A stretch of 64,000 nt of DNA from Mucilaginibacter sp. (lineage in GTDB: Bacteria > Bacteroidota > Bacteroidia > Sphingobacteriales > Sphingobacteriaceae): assembly GCF_028288205.1 (NCBI RefSeq), contig NZ_JAQBOD010000006.1, positions 16,928 to 80,927 of the forward strand, read 5' to 3'. Both the position numbers and the translations under genes were made by a program. Every line of letters starts with the position of its first letter. Within the stretch, counting starts at the first letter, position 1. A model generated the notes under the pieces. That model made no database searches, had not been told where the DNA came from, and saw only the letters and a list, made by a program, of their open reading frames with translations. Below, piece by piece: positions 25,140-34,185 of the stretch.

Positions 25140-26948
25140 CTACAATATTGGAACTTCAGTCAATTCATCCAGATACATCTTTTCAATTTCAGCATGATAT
25201 TTTTCTGTGATCACTTTCCTTTTCATTTTTCCGGTTGGTGTAAGCTCTCCGCTGTCGGTTGACCACTCATCAGTAAGCAACGTTATTTTTTTAACTTGCT
25301 CTACATGATTAAATTCAAGATTGAAGGCATCTACTATAGAATAGTACAAGTCAATTACTCTACTATCTTTAATAATTTGTTCGTTGGATGAAAAAGGTAT
25401 ATTATTTTGCATGCACCATGGTTTTAAATTGGCATAGGAAGGTACAATTAGCGCCGTCACAAATTTCTTTTCTGATCCTATAACTATCATTTGTGCAATA
25501 AAATAATTTTCCTTCATTTTATTTTCGATAGGTGTTGGGGCCACATATTTCCCTCCGGATGTTTTAAATATTTCCTTTTTGCGGTCGGTAATTTTTAAAA
25601 ACGAATCCTGATCTAATACCCCGATATCCCCGGTATGGAACCATCCGTTCTCCATTACTTCTGCCGTTAGTCCCGGATTTTTGTAATACCCTTTCATAAC
25701 ACCAGGTCCTTTACAAAGTATTTCTCCATCATCTGCAATCATCACCTGTACACCACTCAATAGTGGGCCTACCGTTCCAAACTTTCTGCTGCTTTTCTGA
25801 TAGTGGTTAACCGAAATTACCGGCGAAGTTTCAGTAAGCCCATAACCTTCTAAAATAACAATACCGGCAGCCGTAAAAATTTTTTCAAGCCTAACCGGGC
25901 AAGCAGAACTTCCAACTATTATAGCGCTTACATTTCCACCTATCGCCTTACGCCATTTACTATAAACCAACTTATCGGCTATAGCTAATTTTATTTTATA
26001 CCATATACTTTTGTTGTCAATTTCAAATTGGTCGGCTATTTTTATTGACCATAAAAATATCTTACTTTTTATGCCTTTTAATTTCTTGCCTTCAATTATT
26101 ATTTTCTCAAATACCTTTTCAAGCACTCTTGGTACTGCAGTAAAAAGATAAGGCTTTACCTCTCTCAAATTAACACCAATGGTATCTATACTTTCGGCAT
26201 AGTAAATAGAATAACCAAAAAAGAAATAAATATAGGTTACCATTTTTTCGAAGATATGGTTCATCGGCAAAAAACTTAAAGCACGTTTTCGCGCTATAGG
26301 TATTTGATTAAGCACCAAACCCGAAGCCATTACATTACTCAAAATATTTTTATGGGTCAGCATCACTCCTTTTGGCCGGCCCGTTGTGCCTGAAGTATAA
26401 ATTATAGTTGTTACATCATTTTCACTAATAGCATTGCTGACCGCTATTAAATTTTGACGGTCCTTCTTCTGTAATGGTTTAAATAATTCGGTCCAGTTAG
26501 TGCAGCCTTCTATAAGATCAAACGTAAAAATTGCTTTTAATGATGGAACTTTGGAGTGTACCTCATTTACCTTATCATACAATTCCTTATTGCTAACAAA
26601 TACATATTTTACTTCTGCCTCGTTTAGTATCTGTTCAAGTTCTTTGGGATTGGTATTAGGATATAATGGCACTAACACAGCCCCAATTTGTTGTACAGCA
26701 AGGTCGGTTATTAACCATTCCGGGCGGCCCGGGCTTATAAGGCCTATTTTATCCCGACCCTCGGTTGTACCGTCTCCCCCGGAAACGCCCATATCCAAAA
26801 GAGCTATGGATAATTGATAAATCATATCATGCACTTCCTGCGTGCTGTATGATTTCCAGGCGCCATTAACTTTAGCATTTAACAAATCGTCCAGAGGCGC
26901 TTTGGCCTGAACTGCCATGCAATCAAATAATCTTGTCGCTTTTTCCAT
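25140..26948 (-). CDS. Long-chain acyl-CoA synthetase (AMP-forming)
   Basis: A cytoplasmic or membrane-associated protein of 602 residues that activates free fatty acids to acyl-CoA with ATP. Landmarks of the ANL superfamily are the P-loop IIYTSGTTGRPKGVMLTHKN (about residue 182), the substrate-loop YGLTETSPVISVN, GWFHTGDIG, the hinge ITDRKKEIFKTSGGKYVAP and the C-terminal TPTGKMKRKVI with the catalytic Lys region. It is of the eukaryote-like long-chain type (about 600 residues) common in Bacteroidota. It lies within the beta-oxidation operon, 86 bp after the thiolase gene, and supplies its substrates. ATG at 26948 is supported by alignment of the start with family members. Confidence 0.93.
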   Translation of the reverse strand: MEKATRLFDCMAVQAKAPLDDLLNAKVNGAWKSYSTQEVHDMIYQLSIALLDMGVSGGDGTTEGRDKIGLISPGRPEWLITDLAVQQIGAVLVPLYPNTNPKELEQILNEAEVKYVFVSNKELYDKVNEVHSKVPSLKAIFTFDLIEGCTNWTELFKPLQKKDRQNLIAVSNAISENDVTTIIYTSGTTGRPKGVMLTHKNILSNVMASGLVLNQIPIARKRALSFLPMNHIFEKMVTYIYFFFGYSIYYAESIDTIGVNLREVKPYLFTAVPRVLEKVFEKIIIEGKKLKGIKSKIFLWSIKIADQFEIDNKSIWYKIKLAIADKLVYSKWRKAIGGNVSAIIVGSSACPVRLEKIFTAAGIVILEGYGLTETSPVISVNHYQKSSRKFGTVGPLLSGVQVMIADDGEILCKGPGVMKGYYKNPGLTAEVMENGWFHTGDIGVLDQDSFLKITDRKKEIFKTSGGKYVAPTPIENKMKENYFIAQMIVIGSEKKFVTALIVPSYANLKPWCMQNNIPFSSNEQIIKDSRVIDLYYSIVDAFNLEFNHVEQVKKITLLTDEWSTDSGELTPTGKMKRKVITEKYHAEIEKMYLDELTEVPIL

Positions 26949-27034
26949 GTGTGGGCAGTATTATTATAAATGTTAGTATATCATCTTTACTTTTTCATTT
27001 TGTTCAGTTAGGCTAAAAATGCTAACCGGGCGTA

Positions 27035-28213
27035 TTATTGTAATAATTCAAATATTCCTGCGGCGCCCTGTCCGGTACCTACACACATGGTAACCATACC
27101 ATATTTTTTATCTCTTCTTTTCAGTTCATTAAAAAGCTGAACAGAAAGTTTTGCACCGGTGCAACCAAGCGGATGACCCAGGGCAATGGCCCCGCCGTTT
27201 ACATTGATAATTTCAGGATCAAGATCCAACCCTTTAATAACAGCTAATGATTGCGAAGCAAAAGCCTCATTCAGTTCTATCAGATCTATATCCTGCTGTT
27301 TAATTCCTGCCATTTTTAACACCTTCGGGATAGCTAATAGCGGCCCAATCCCCATAATACGGGGAGGCACACCCACCACTGCATAATTAACCAGCCGCGC
27401 AATGGGTTCAAGTTTGTTTTCTTTCAAAAAACGCTCACTAACTACCATTACAAAAGCTGCCCCATCACTTGTTTGAGATGAGTTTCCGGCGGTAACTACT
27501 CCCCTGGCATCAAATACCGGCTTAAGTTTCGCCAGCGCGTCTAATGATGTATCTGCACGCGGCCCTTCATCGGTATCCACTTTAAATTCTCTTTTCGTTT
27601 TTCTTCCACTCTCATTCACATAAGTTTCCACAATACTTACAGGTATTATTTCATCTTTAAATTTTCCATTTTTAATTGCGTTGATTGCTTTTTGATGAGA
27701 ATTGTAAGCAAACTGATCTTGTTCTTCACGGCCTATGTTATATTCTTTCGCAACGGCTTCGGCTGTTAAACCCATCCCCCAGTAATAATCAGGATGAGCA
27801 AGAGCTACATCTGCATTAGGTATTATACGCCAGCCACCCATTGGTATAAGGCTCATACTTTCAACGCCACCTGCAATTATGCAATCTGCTATTCCACTGT
27901 GTATTTTTGCCGATGCGATAGCTATAGTTTCCAAACCTGACGCGCAATACCGATTTACTGTCATGCCTGGTATCTTATCCGTATCCAGTGCCATTAAGGA
28001 GATCAATCTCCCTACATTCAGGCCCTGCTCTGCCTCGGGTGTCGCATTACCCACTATCACATCATCTATTTGCTCTTTATCTACATTGGGTATCGATGCC
28101 AGAAGCTGTTTAATAACATCTGCAGCAAGGGTATCCGGGCGGGTAAATCTAAAACCACCCCTGTTAGCTTTTCCAATTGCACTGCGGCAGGCCGCCACTA
28201 TATAAGCATTCAT
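27035..28213 (-). CDS. fadA: Acetyl-CoA acyltransferase (beta-ketothiolase, FadA type)
   Basis: A cytoplasmic thiolase of 392 residues, standard for the family, that cleaves 3-ketoacyl-CoA with CoA to acetyl-CoA and a shortened acyl-CoA. The acylated Cys lies in NRYCASGLETIAIAS (about residue 90), the active-site loop NEAFASQSLAV near 335, the catalytic His in GGAIALGHPLGCTGAKL and the second catalytic Cys in MCVGTGQGAAGIFE at the end. MNAYIVAACRSAIGKA is the normal family start. It begins 27 bp after the FadN-type gene ends and the two together should form the trifunctional beta-oxidation complex. Confidence 0.95.
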   Translation of the reverse strand: MNAYIVAACRSAIGKANRGGFRFTRPDTLAADVIKQLLASIPNVDKEQIDDVIVGNATPEAEQGLNVGRLISLMALDTDKIPGMTVNRYCASGLETIAIASAKIHSGIADCIIAGGVESMSLIPMGGWRIIPNADVALAHPDYYWGMGLTAEAVAKEYNIGREEQDQFAYNSHQKAINAIKNGKFKDEIIPVSIVETYVNESGRKTKREFKVDTDEGPRADTSLDALAKLKPVFDARGVVTAGNSSQTSDGAAFVMVVSERFLKENKLEPIARLVNYAVVGVPPRIMGIGPLLAIPKVLKMAGIKQQDIDLIELNEAFASQSLAVIKGLDLDPEIINVNGGAIALGHPLGCTGAKLSVQLFNELKRRDKKYGMVTMCVGTGQGAAGIFELLQ

Positions 28214-28240
28214 TTTACTTAGAATTTATAGCTATTAAAA

Positions 28241-30622
28241 TTAATTTCTTAAAACTTTTCCACCTGTTAAAATGGATTGAATACGCTCCAACGTTTTTCT
28301 TTCAGCACAAAGCGAGACAAAAGCTTCCCTTTCCAGGCCCAGTAAATATTCTTCGCTCACTAATGATGGCTGGGACAAGTCTCCGCCGGAAAGAATATAA
28401 GCCAGTTTTTGAGATATCTTTACATCATGCTCACTAATGTAATTGCCGCTATACATGGTGTTGGCGCCAACATAACCCAAACCCAGAGCCTGTTTACCCA
28501 ATACCCTGATATCAGCGCGCGGGATGGGTTGTACATACCCTTCTTCTGCCATCATCAGGCAATGCTGCTTTGCTTCTGCTAATACCCTGTTTTGGGATAC
28601 AACCACTACATCGCGGCCTTTTTTAAGGTAGCCTAATTCAAAGGCTTCATAAGCCGATGTGGAAACCTTGGCCTGGCCGATGGTTAAAAACCTTTCCCTG
28701 AAGTTATTTAATTCAATATCGCCCTCCTGAAGTTCATCCGAGAGGCGCAAGGCAAATTCTTTGGTGCCCCCACCGCCCGGGATCAGACCTACGCCAAACT
28801 CCACCAATCCTATGTACAATTCGGCATGAGCTACTACTTTATCGGCATGCATACACATTTCGCACCCCCCCCCTAATGCCATCTGGTGCGGGGCAACTAC
28901 TACAGGAACAGAAGAATAACGTATGCGCATCATCGTATTTTGAAACGTTTTCACAACCATATTCAACTCATCAAATTCCTGTTCAACAGCCATCATAAAT
29001 ATCAACCCCACATTGGCTCCGGCACTAAAATTGGTTCCCTCATTTGAGATAACCAAGCCTTTGTAACTTGTTTCGGCCAGCGTAATGGCCTTATTAATGC
29101 CTTCTATCACTTCGCTTCCTATTGTATTCATTTTTGTATGAAACTCAAGGTTGAGTATTCCATCACCAATATCAGTAATAGTTGAGCCGCTATTTTTCCA
29201 TACAGTATTTGTCGTACGGATATTATCCAGCAATATGAAGTTCTCTGTACCCGGGATTACTTTGTAGCTTTTAGTCGGGATGTCATAATACCATCGCGTA
29301 CCATTTTCTGTTTTGTAGAAACTTTTTGCCCCGGAAGCAAGCATATCATACACCCATTGCGCGGGTTTATTGCCTGCAGTTTCCATTTCTTTTAACGTAT
29401 TATCTACACCCAATGCGTCCCATTTTTCAAAAGGGCCCATCTCCCAGCCAAAACCTGCATTCATGGCAGCATCTATTTTATAGAATTCGTTTGATATTTC
29501 GGGGATACGGTTACTGGAATATGCAAAAAGCTGGTAAAAGGTAGTGCGATAAAAATCTCCGGCTTTATCCTTTGCAGCAAACAAAATTTTAAGCCTATCC
29601 TTCAAGCTATCAACCGTTTTGGTAGTTTCTAACGAGGCAAACTTTACCTTTTGCGAGGGTTTATATTCCAGAGTTTTAAGATCCAGTGCATAAAACTGAT
29701 TAGTGCCGTCAACCTTTTCCTTTTTATAAAAACCCTGCCCTGTTTTACTTCCCAACCAATTGTTTTTAAGCATGTTGTTGACAAAATCAGGTATCCTGAA
29801 TAGTTCTTTTGCTTCATCATCCGGCACGTTTTTGCTTAGTCCGTTTGCAACATGCACCATCGTATCTAATCCAACTACATCATTGGTGCGGAATGTTGCC
29901 GATTTGGGATGGCCAATAACAGGGCCCGTAAGTTTGTCCACCTCATCTATCGTCATACCGGTTTTGTCAACATAATGCAGTACAGTCATGATGCTGAAAA
30001 CGCCTATACGGTTGCCTATAAATGCAGGTGTGTCTTTGGCCAGCACCGTAGTTTTACCCAAATACTTCTCGCCATACTCCATTAAAAAATCCACAACTCC
30101 GGTTAATGTATCCCTGGTCGGAATAATTTCTAACAACTTCAAGTATCGCGGCGGGTTAAAAAAATGGGTACCGCAAAAGTGGTGCTTAAAATCTTCACTG
30201 CGGCCTTCGGTCATTAAATGTATGGGAATGCCTGAAGTATTGGAAGTGATCAGGGTTCCCGGCTTTCTATATTTTTCTACTTTTTCAAATACTTTTTGCT
30301 TGATATCCAAACGCTCAATCACCACTTCTATCACCCAATCGCATTCTACAATTTTTGGCATATCATCTTCAAAGTTCCCGGTTACTATTCGCCTGGCGAA
30401 AGACTTTAAATAAATAGGTGAGGGGTTTGATTTCAAAGCGAAGTCGAGGGCATCGTTAACTATTTTATTCCTGGCTTTCTGATCCTCTGGGGGTGCATTT
30501 TCAGGCACTATATCAAGTAGTAATACCTGTACGCCGATGTTTGCAAAATGACAGGCAATACGGCTACCCATCACACCTGAACCCAATACTGCTACTTTTT
30601 TTATAATTCTTTTGGCATCCAT
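28241..30622 (-). CDS. fadN: 3-hydroxyacyl-CoA dehydrogenase/enoyl-CoA hydratase fusion (FadN type)
   Basis: A protein of 793 residues from ATG 30622 (a GTG at 30631 adds three residues). The N-terminal half is an NAD-dependent 3-hydroxyacyl-CoA dehydrogenase: KKVAVLGSGVMGSRIACHFA, the SNTSGIPIHLM and GTHFFNPPRYLKLLEI motifs, and the C-terminal dehydrogenase domain with IGVFSIMTVLHY and GWEMGPFEKWDALG. The last third (about residues 500-760) is a crotonase domain with NFSAGANVG, ALGGGCEMCMHADKVV and LIPGGGGTKEF. This order, dehydrogenase first, is the FadN arrangement rather than FadB. It catalyses two successive steps of beta-oxidation. The crotonase codons contain a run of nine G (28865-28873). 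Confidence 0.93.
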   Translation of the reverse strand: MDAKRIIKKVAVLGSGVMGSRIACHFANIGVQVLLLDIVPENAPPEDQKARNKIVNDALDFALKSNPSPIYLKSFARRIVTGNFEDDMPKIVECDWVIEVVIERLDIKQKVFEKVEKYRKPGTLITSNTSGIPIHLMTEGRSEDFKHHFCGTHFFNPPRYLKLLEIIPTRDTLTGVVDFLMEYGEKYLGKTTVLAKDTPAFIGNRIGVFSIMTVLHYVDKTGMTIDEVDKLTGPVIGHPKSATFRTNDVVGLDTMVHVANGLSKNVPDDEAKELFRIPDFVNNMLKNNWLGSKTGQGFYKKEKVDGTNQFYALDLKTLEYKPSQKVKFASLETTKTVDSLKDRLKILFAAKDKAGDFYRTTFYQLFAYSSNRIPEISNEFYKIDAAMNAGFGWEMGPFEKWDALGVDNTLKEMETAGNKPAQWVYDMLASGAKSFYKTENGTRWYYDIPTKSYKVIPGTENFILLDNIRTTNTVWKNSGSTITDIGDGILNLEFHTKMNTIGSEVIEGINKAITLAETSYKGLVISNEGTNFSAGANVGLIFMMAVEQEFDELNMVVKTFQNTMMRIRYSSVPVVVAPHQMALGGGCEMCMHADKVVAHAELYIGLVEFGVGLIPGGGGTKEFALRLSDELQEGDIELNNFRERFLTIGQAKVSTSAYEAFELGYLKKGRDVVVVSQNRVLAEAKQHCLMMAEEGYVQPIPRADIRVLGKQALGLGYVGANTMYSGNYISEHDVKISQKLAYILSGGDLSQPSLVSEEYLLGLEREAFVSLCAERKTLERIQSILTGGKVLRN
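28865..28873 (-). repeat. G9 homopolymer inside the fadN crotonase domain
   Basis: Nine C on the plus strand, read as nine G on the coding strand, encode the Gly-Gly-Gly of ALGGGCEM, the crotonase active-site loop. The frame is intact in this copy. Long G tracts slip during replication, so this is a plausible on/off site; synonymous codons would have avoided it. Confidence 0.7.
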
Positions 30623-30733
30623 AAAACACACATATTATATTGAAGAGTTTGAAATTTGCCTTAGGATATAATTATTAAGTAATTTACTCATTTCTACAGT
30701 ATTATCAATTTAATTAATCTAATCAGGCATTAT

Positions 30734-31219
30734 TTATTCCTCAGTGTAATCATTACTTTTAGGTGCCTTCATGAACAATTGGCTCAACTCTGCGGGTAAA
30801 ATAGCAAGTTTGCGTTTTGTAGTATCAATCCATGCACCATCTGCTGTAATTACAGAAGCTTTAACGCCATCACTCCGGAATAGTTCATGCCTGATAGACC
30901 AGCGCGAACCATCAGGGCGTGATTTTGTGAGTTCGCATGTTATCCTGATATGTTCATTCATGCCTATTTCACGCAGATAAATTAGTTCTTCCCTGAATAA
31001 TACCGGGCCGATTTTAAACTTATAAAGAGTAGATAGTTTTAAACCGATACTTTCAAGCATGGTTAACCTTGCCTGCGCTGCAAAGTCGGCATATGCAGAG
31101 TGCCTCATATGCTGGTTTGAATCTATTTGCGACCATAATACCTGCCCTTCATAAAAAACATTCATGGCATGATCATTTGAATTATTACCCGAATTTTTGA
31201 CAGCTTCAGTTAGGCTCAT
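30734..31219 (-). CDS. Acyl-CoA thioesterase (hotdog fold, 4HBT type)
   Basis: A protein of 161 residues. The region from about residue 20 (MNVFYEGQVLWSQIDSNQHM) to 150 matches the 4-hydroxybenzoyl-CoA-thioesterase-like hotdog fold: WSQIDSNQHMRHSAYADFAAQAR is the typical strand and long helix with the Asp-x-Asn-x-His-Met motif, followed by beta strands EELIYLREIGMNEHIRITCEL and ITADGAWIDTTKRK. It should hydrolyse an acyl-CoA, perhaps to relieve CoA sequestration during beta-oxidation. It is 16 bp downstream of the acyl-CoA dehydrogenase gene. An internal Met at residue 19 is an alternative start. Confidence 0.87.
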   Translation of the reverse strand: MSLTEAVKNSGNNSNDHAMNVFYEGQVLWSQIDSNQHMRHSAYADFAAQARLTMLESIGLKLSTLYKFKIGPVLFREELIYLREIGMNEHIRITCELTKSRPDGSRWSIRHELFRSDGVKASVITADGAWIDTTKRKLAILPAELSQLFMKAPKSNDYTEE

Positions 31220-31235
31220 AATTTTAAAGGATAGC

Positions 31236-33032
31236 TTAAAAACAATATTTATTTTCAGTGATCATCTTCGCAGCAATATTTCTTCGTGCTTGTGTGGTAT
31301 TAATATCTTCGGTTTTAGTATAGCGCTTTAGTCCTATCATCATCATTTTCCTTTCATCACCATCAGTAAATGAATTCAGCGCTTCTCTTCCTGATTTGGC
31401 AATATGCTCGGCGGCATCATTTATATACACCCGCATCATATCTATCTGTTCCTTGCAGGCATCTTCACCTTTTAAACCTACCAGTTTCTCAACACGCAGC
31501 TGTAATGATTCGCTCACATAAAGTTCTATCAGCATATCAGCCAAACACATCAGTACTTCCTGCTCTTTACCCAATTGCGTCATCAGTTTTTGAACAGCTG
31601 CGCCTGCTACCATTAATGTTGCTTTTTTAAAATTGGCAATATATTTTTTCTCTTTTGAAAACAAACTTTCCTCTTCAGCTGCTCCAAAGTCAGGGATGCT
31701 TGTCAACTCGCCGGCAACTTTTTGGGCGGGCCCCATCAGGTCAAGTTCACCTTTTAGGGCACGTTTCAACATCATATCAACCATTAGCATCCGGTTAATT
31801 TCGTTGGTACCTTCAAAAATCCGGTTGATCCTGGAGTCCCGATAAGCTCTATCCATTGGTCCTTCTGCACTATAACCCATGCCGCCATAAATCTGAACGC
31901 CTTCATCGGCAACATAATCGAGCATTTCGGAAGCATGCACTTTAATAATTGCCGCCTCTATAGCAAACTGCTCCGTTCCTTTAAGCTTGGCTTTTGTTTC
32001 ATCAAGCCCCGATGCCATAAACATCTCCGTAGCTTCTTCCATATTCTGGCTGGCACGGTAAATTGCAGATTCTGAAGCATAAGTGAGTATGACCTGCTGT
32101 GCCAGTTTATAACGAATAGCGCCATACTTTGAAATAGGCCGCCCAAATTGCTCCCGTTCATTTGCATAATGTACAGCAGATGTAATAATTTGCTTAGCTG
32201 CGCCAACAGTTGCCCCGCCTAATTTTATCCGGCCAATATTTAATATATTCACAGCTATTTTAAATCCATTCTGACGGTCGGAAAGCAGATTTTCTACCGG
32301 AACCTTACAATCATTGAAAAATACCTGCCGGGTTGAACTTCCTTTAATGCCCATTTTGTGTTCTTCAGGATTCAGAGAAATACCTTCAAAGCCTTTTTCT
32401 ACTATAAAGGCACTTAGATTTTCATCATTATCAATTTTGGCGAACACGGTAAATATATCGGCAAAGCCGGCATTGGTTATCCACATCTTCTGGCCGGTGA
32501 TGAGGTAATATTTACCATCTTCTGAAAGGCGGGCCCGCGCTTTACCGGAGTTGGCGTCAGAACCTGCACCCGGTTCAGTAAGACAATAAGCACCTTTCCA
32601 TTCCCCACTGGCCAGTTTTGGAATATATTTTTGTTTTTGTGCCTCATTACCATAATATAGTATAGGCAAAATACCTATTCCGGAGTGTGCCGAGAACGCA
32701 ACAGAAAACGAATTGCCTGCGCCTAATTTTTCGGTAACCAGCATAGATGTTTTAAAATCTTTTCCGAAACCACCATACACTTCAGGGATGGATATGCTTA
32801 GTAAGCCCAGGGCCCCGGCCTGTTCTATTAAATGAGGCATTAAACCCTTTTCCTGTTCATCAATACGGTTTAAATTGGGTATTACATTCTGGGCAAGAAA
32901 GTTTGTACAGGTTTCGGCAATCATTAATTGCTCTTCATTCCATTCTTCCGGAATAAAAATACTATCTGCCGGGGTTTCCCTTATCAGGAACTCTCCTCCC
33001 TTTATGGCTTTTACAGATTCAATATCATTCAT
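31236..33032 (-). CDS. Acyl-CoA dehydrogenase (long form, VLCAD/ACAD-type)
   Basis: An FAD-dependent enzyme of 598 residues that makes the trans-2-enoyl-CoA in the first oxidation step. The N-terminal helical domain starts near residue 30, followed by the signature AYCLTEPGAGSDANSGKARA and GQKMWITNAGFADIFTVFAKI, then GGATVGAAKQIITSAVHYANEREQFG, and the catalytic stretch QIYGGMGYSAEGPMDRAYRDSRINRIFEGTNE, whose Glu in FEGT is at the catalytic position. About 170 extra C-terminal residues distinguish it from the 380-residue short-chain types. It is the first gene of the fad operon; the promoter should lie in 33033-33256, downstream of an AraC gene that may control it. Confidence 0.94.
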   Translation of the reverse strand: MNDIESVKAIKGGEFLIRETPADSIFIPEEWNEEQLMIAETCTNFLAQNVIPNLNRIDEQEKGLMPHLIEQAGALGLLSISIPEVYGGFGKDFKTSMLVTEKLGAGNSFSVAFSAHSGIGILPILYYGNEAQKQKYIPKLASGEWKGAYCLTEPGAGSDANSGKARARLSEDGKYYLITGQKMWITNAGFADIFTVFAKIDNDENLSAFIVEKGFEGISLNPEEHKMGIKGSSTRQVFFNDCKVPVENLLSDRQNGFKIAVNILNIGRIKLGGATVGAAKQIITSAVHYANEREQFGRPISKYGAIRYKLAQQVILTYASESAIYRASQNMEEATEMFMASGLDETKAKLKGTEQFAIEAAIIKVHASEMLDYVADEGVQIYGGMGYSAEGPMDRAYRDSRINRIFEGTNEINRMLMVDMMLKRALKGELDLMGPAQKVAGELTSIPDFGAAEEESLFSKEKKYIANFKKATLMVAGAAVQKLMTQLGKEQEVLMCLADMLIELYVSESLQLRVEKLVGLKGEDACKEQIDMMRVYINDAAEHIAKSGREALNSFTDGDERKMMMIGLKRYTKTEDINTTQARRNIAAKMITENKYCF

Positions 33033-33215
33033 AACTATAAGCGCTGATAATTAATAAGATTTTTAATTCGCCGAACTATATTTTATACTATAAAGCCCGG
33101 TAATAGTCTTTTTTAGTTTTTATATTGATATGAAGTAAAATTAGAATCCTTTTTAGATGAATAAAAGGCCTGCAATGCGGGGATATTAGTCAAAAAGTCG
33201 GAAAGAAGCGGGGCT

Positions 33216-33242
33216 TGTTGATTAAGGTTAACCCAATCAACA
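33216..33242. terminator. Hairpin downstream of the AraC gene
   Basis: TGTTGATT (33216-33223) pairs with AATCAACA (33235-33242); the loop contains the palindrome GGTTAACC. It lies 15 bases after the AraC stop codon and about 190 bases upstream of the fad operon start, so it is either the AraC terminator, without a T tract, or an operator. Confidence 0.45.
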
Positions 33243-33256
33243 TTTAACTAAGAATT

Positions 33257-34144
33257 TTAATGGGTAGATATCATCCGGTAATCAGAGGGCGACAGACCTG
33301 TATGTTTTTTAAAATATTTCCCAAATGAAGATTGATCAGGGAAATGAATATTTTCGGCTACCTGTGCGATACTGATCTCGTGGTTTCTTAATAATACTTT
33401 CGCCTCCAAAATTACAGCATCTTCTATCCATTCACCAGATGTTCTGCCGGTTACTTCTTTAATGGTTTCTGTTAAATGTTTAGACGACACAAAAAGTGCA
33501 TCGGCATAAAATTGGACATTCCTGTGTTCTTTATAATGACGAAAAATCAGGTTCTGAAAAAGTAAATTTAATTCCTGTTTACGGTTCTGCTTACTCTTTA
33601 AAATTACATGTTGTTTTTCGTAAATAAATTCTACTTCATAAAGCAACGTAGTTAAAATACTTCGGGATATTTCCTGGCGATACGGATGCTCTTCGCGTTC
33701 TAATTTTTGCTGTATTAACAGATAGACCTCAAGCAGCATCTTCGCGTCCTGATGATCAGGATAAATAACCGGGAGGGACTCGCTCTTGAAATAGCTAAAT
33801 GACTCCAGGAAATGGCTGTTAACATTATTCTCCGTTAAAAAAGCCTTAGAAAAAACAATAAATCTGCATAAAAAATCATCACTACTGTTATAAATCCTTA
33901 AAATATGAAAGGGCGTTGCCAAAAGCATAGCACCTGCCCTGGCCTGGTAAACCTGCAGGTTTACCTCTACTTCTGCTTTCCCCCTTGTACAAATACCAAT
34001 GATGTAGCCATCAGAACGATAGGGGTATTCGCTCAACCCCAATAGTTGTTTTTCGTTAGTTATAAAAAAATCAGGGCCAATCAGTTTATCCGCATACAGG
34101 TCAGCAAACTTTGATAAGCTTAGTTGTGCAATTCTTTTACTCAT
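33257..34144 (-). CDS. AraC-family transcriptional regulator
   Basis: A protein of 295 residues. The N-terminal part (about 30-170) is a cupin-like sensor domain (YRSDGYIIGICTRGKAEVEVNL, AGAMLLATPFHILRI). The C-terminal part (about 190-295) is the double helix-turn-helix: VQFYADALFVSSKHLTETIKEVTG and ISIAQVAENIHFPDQSSFGKYFKKHTGLSPSDYR. It is of the type that senses small ligands in Bacteroidota. It lies directly upstream of the fad operon on the same strand and is a likely regulator of it or of the patatin-like gene behind it; neither is proven by sequence. Confidence 0.9.
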   Translation of the reverse strand: MSKRIAQLSLSKFADLYADKLIGPDFFITNEKQLLGLSEYPYRSDGYIIGICTRGKAEVEVNLQVYQARAGAMLLATPFHILRIYNSSDDFLCRFIVFSKAFLTENNVNSHFLESFSYFKSESLPVIYPDHQDAKMLLEVYLLIQQKLEREEHPYRQEISRSILTTLLYEVEFIYEKQHVILKSKQNRKQELNLLFQNLIFRHYKEHRNVQFYADALFVSSKHLTETIKEVTGRTSGEWIEDAVILEAKVLLRNHEISIAQVAENIHFPDQSSFGKYFKKHTGLSPSDYRMISTH

Positions 34145-34185
34145 TTGTTGGAAATATTTAGTTTAATTGCTCATTATCAAAATTA

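Noticed and set aside
29988..30413. Plus-strand ORF of 141 codons
   Set aside because: It is antisense to the NAD-binding domain of fadN, with no start context or homology pattern.
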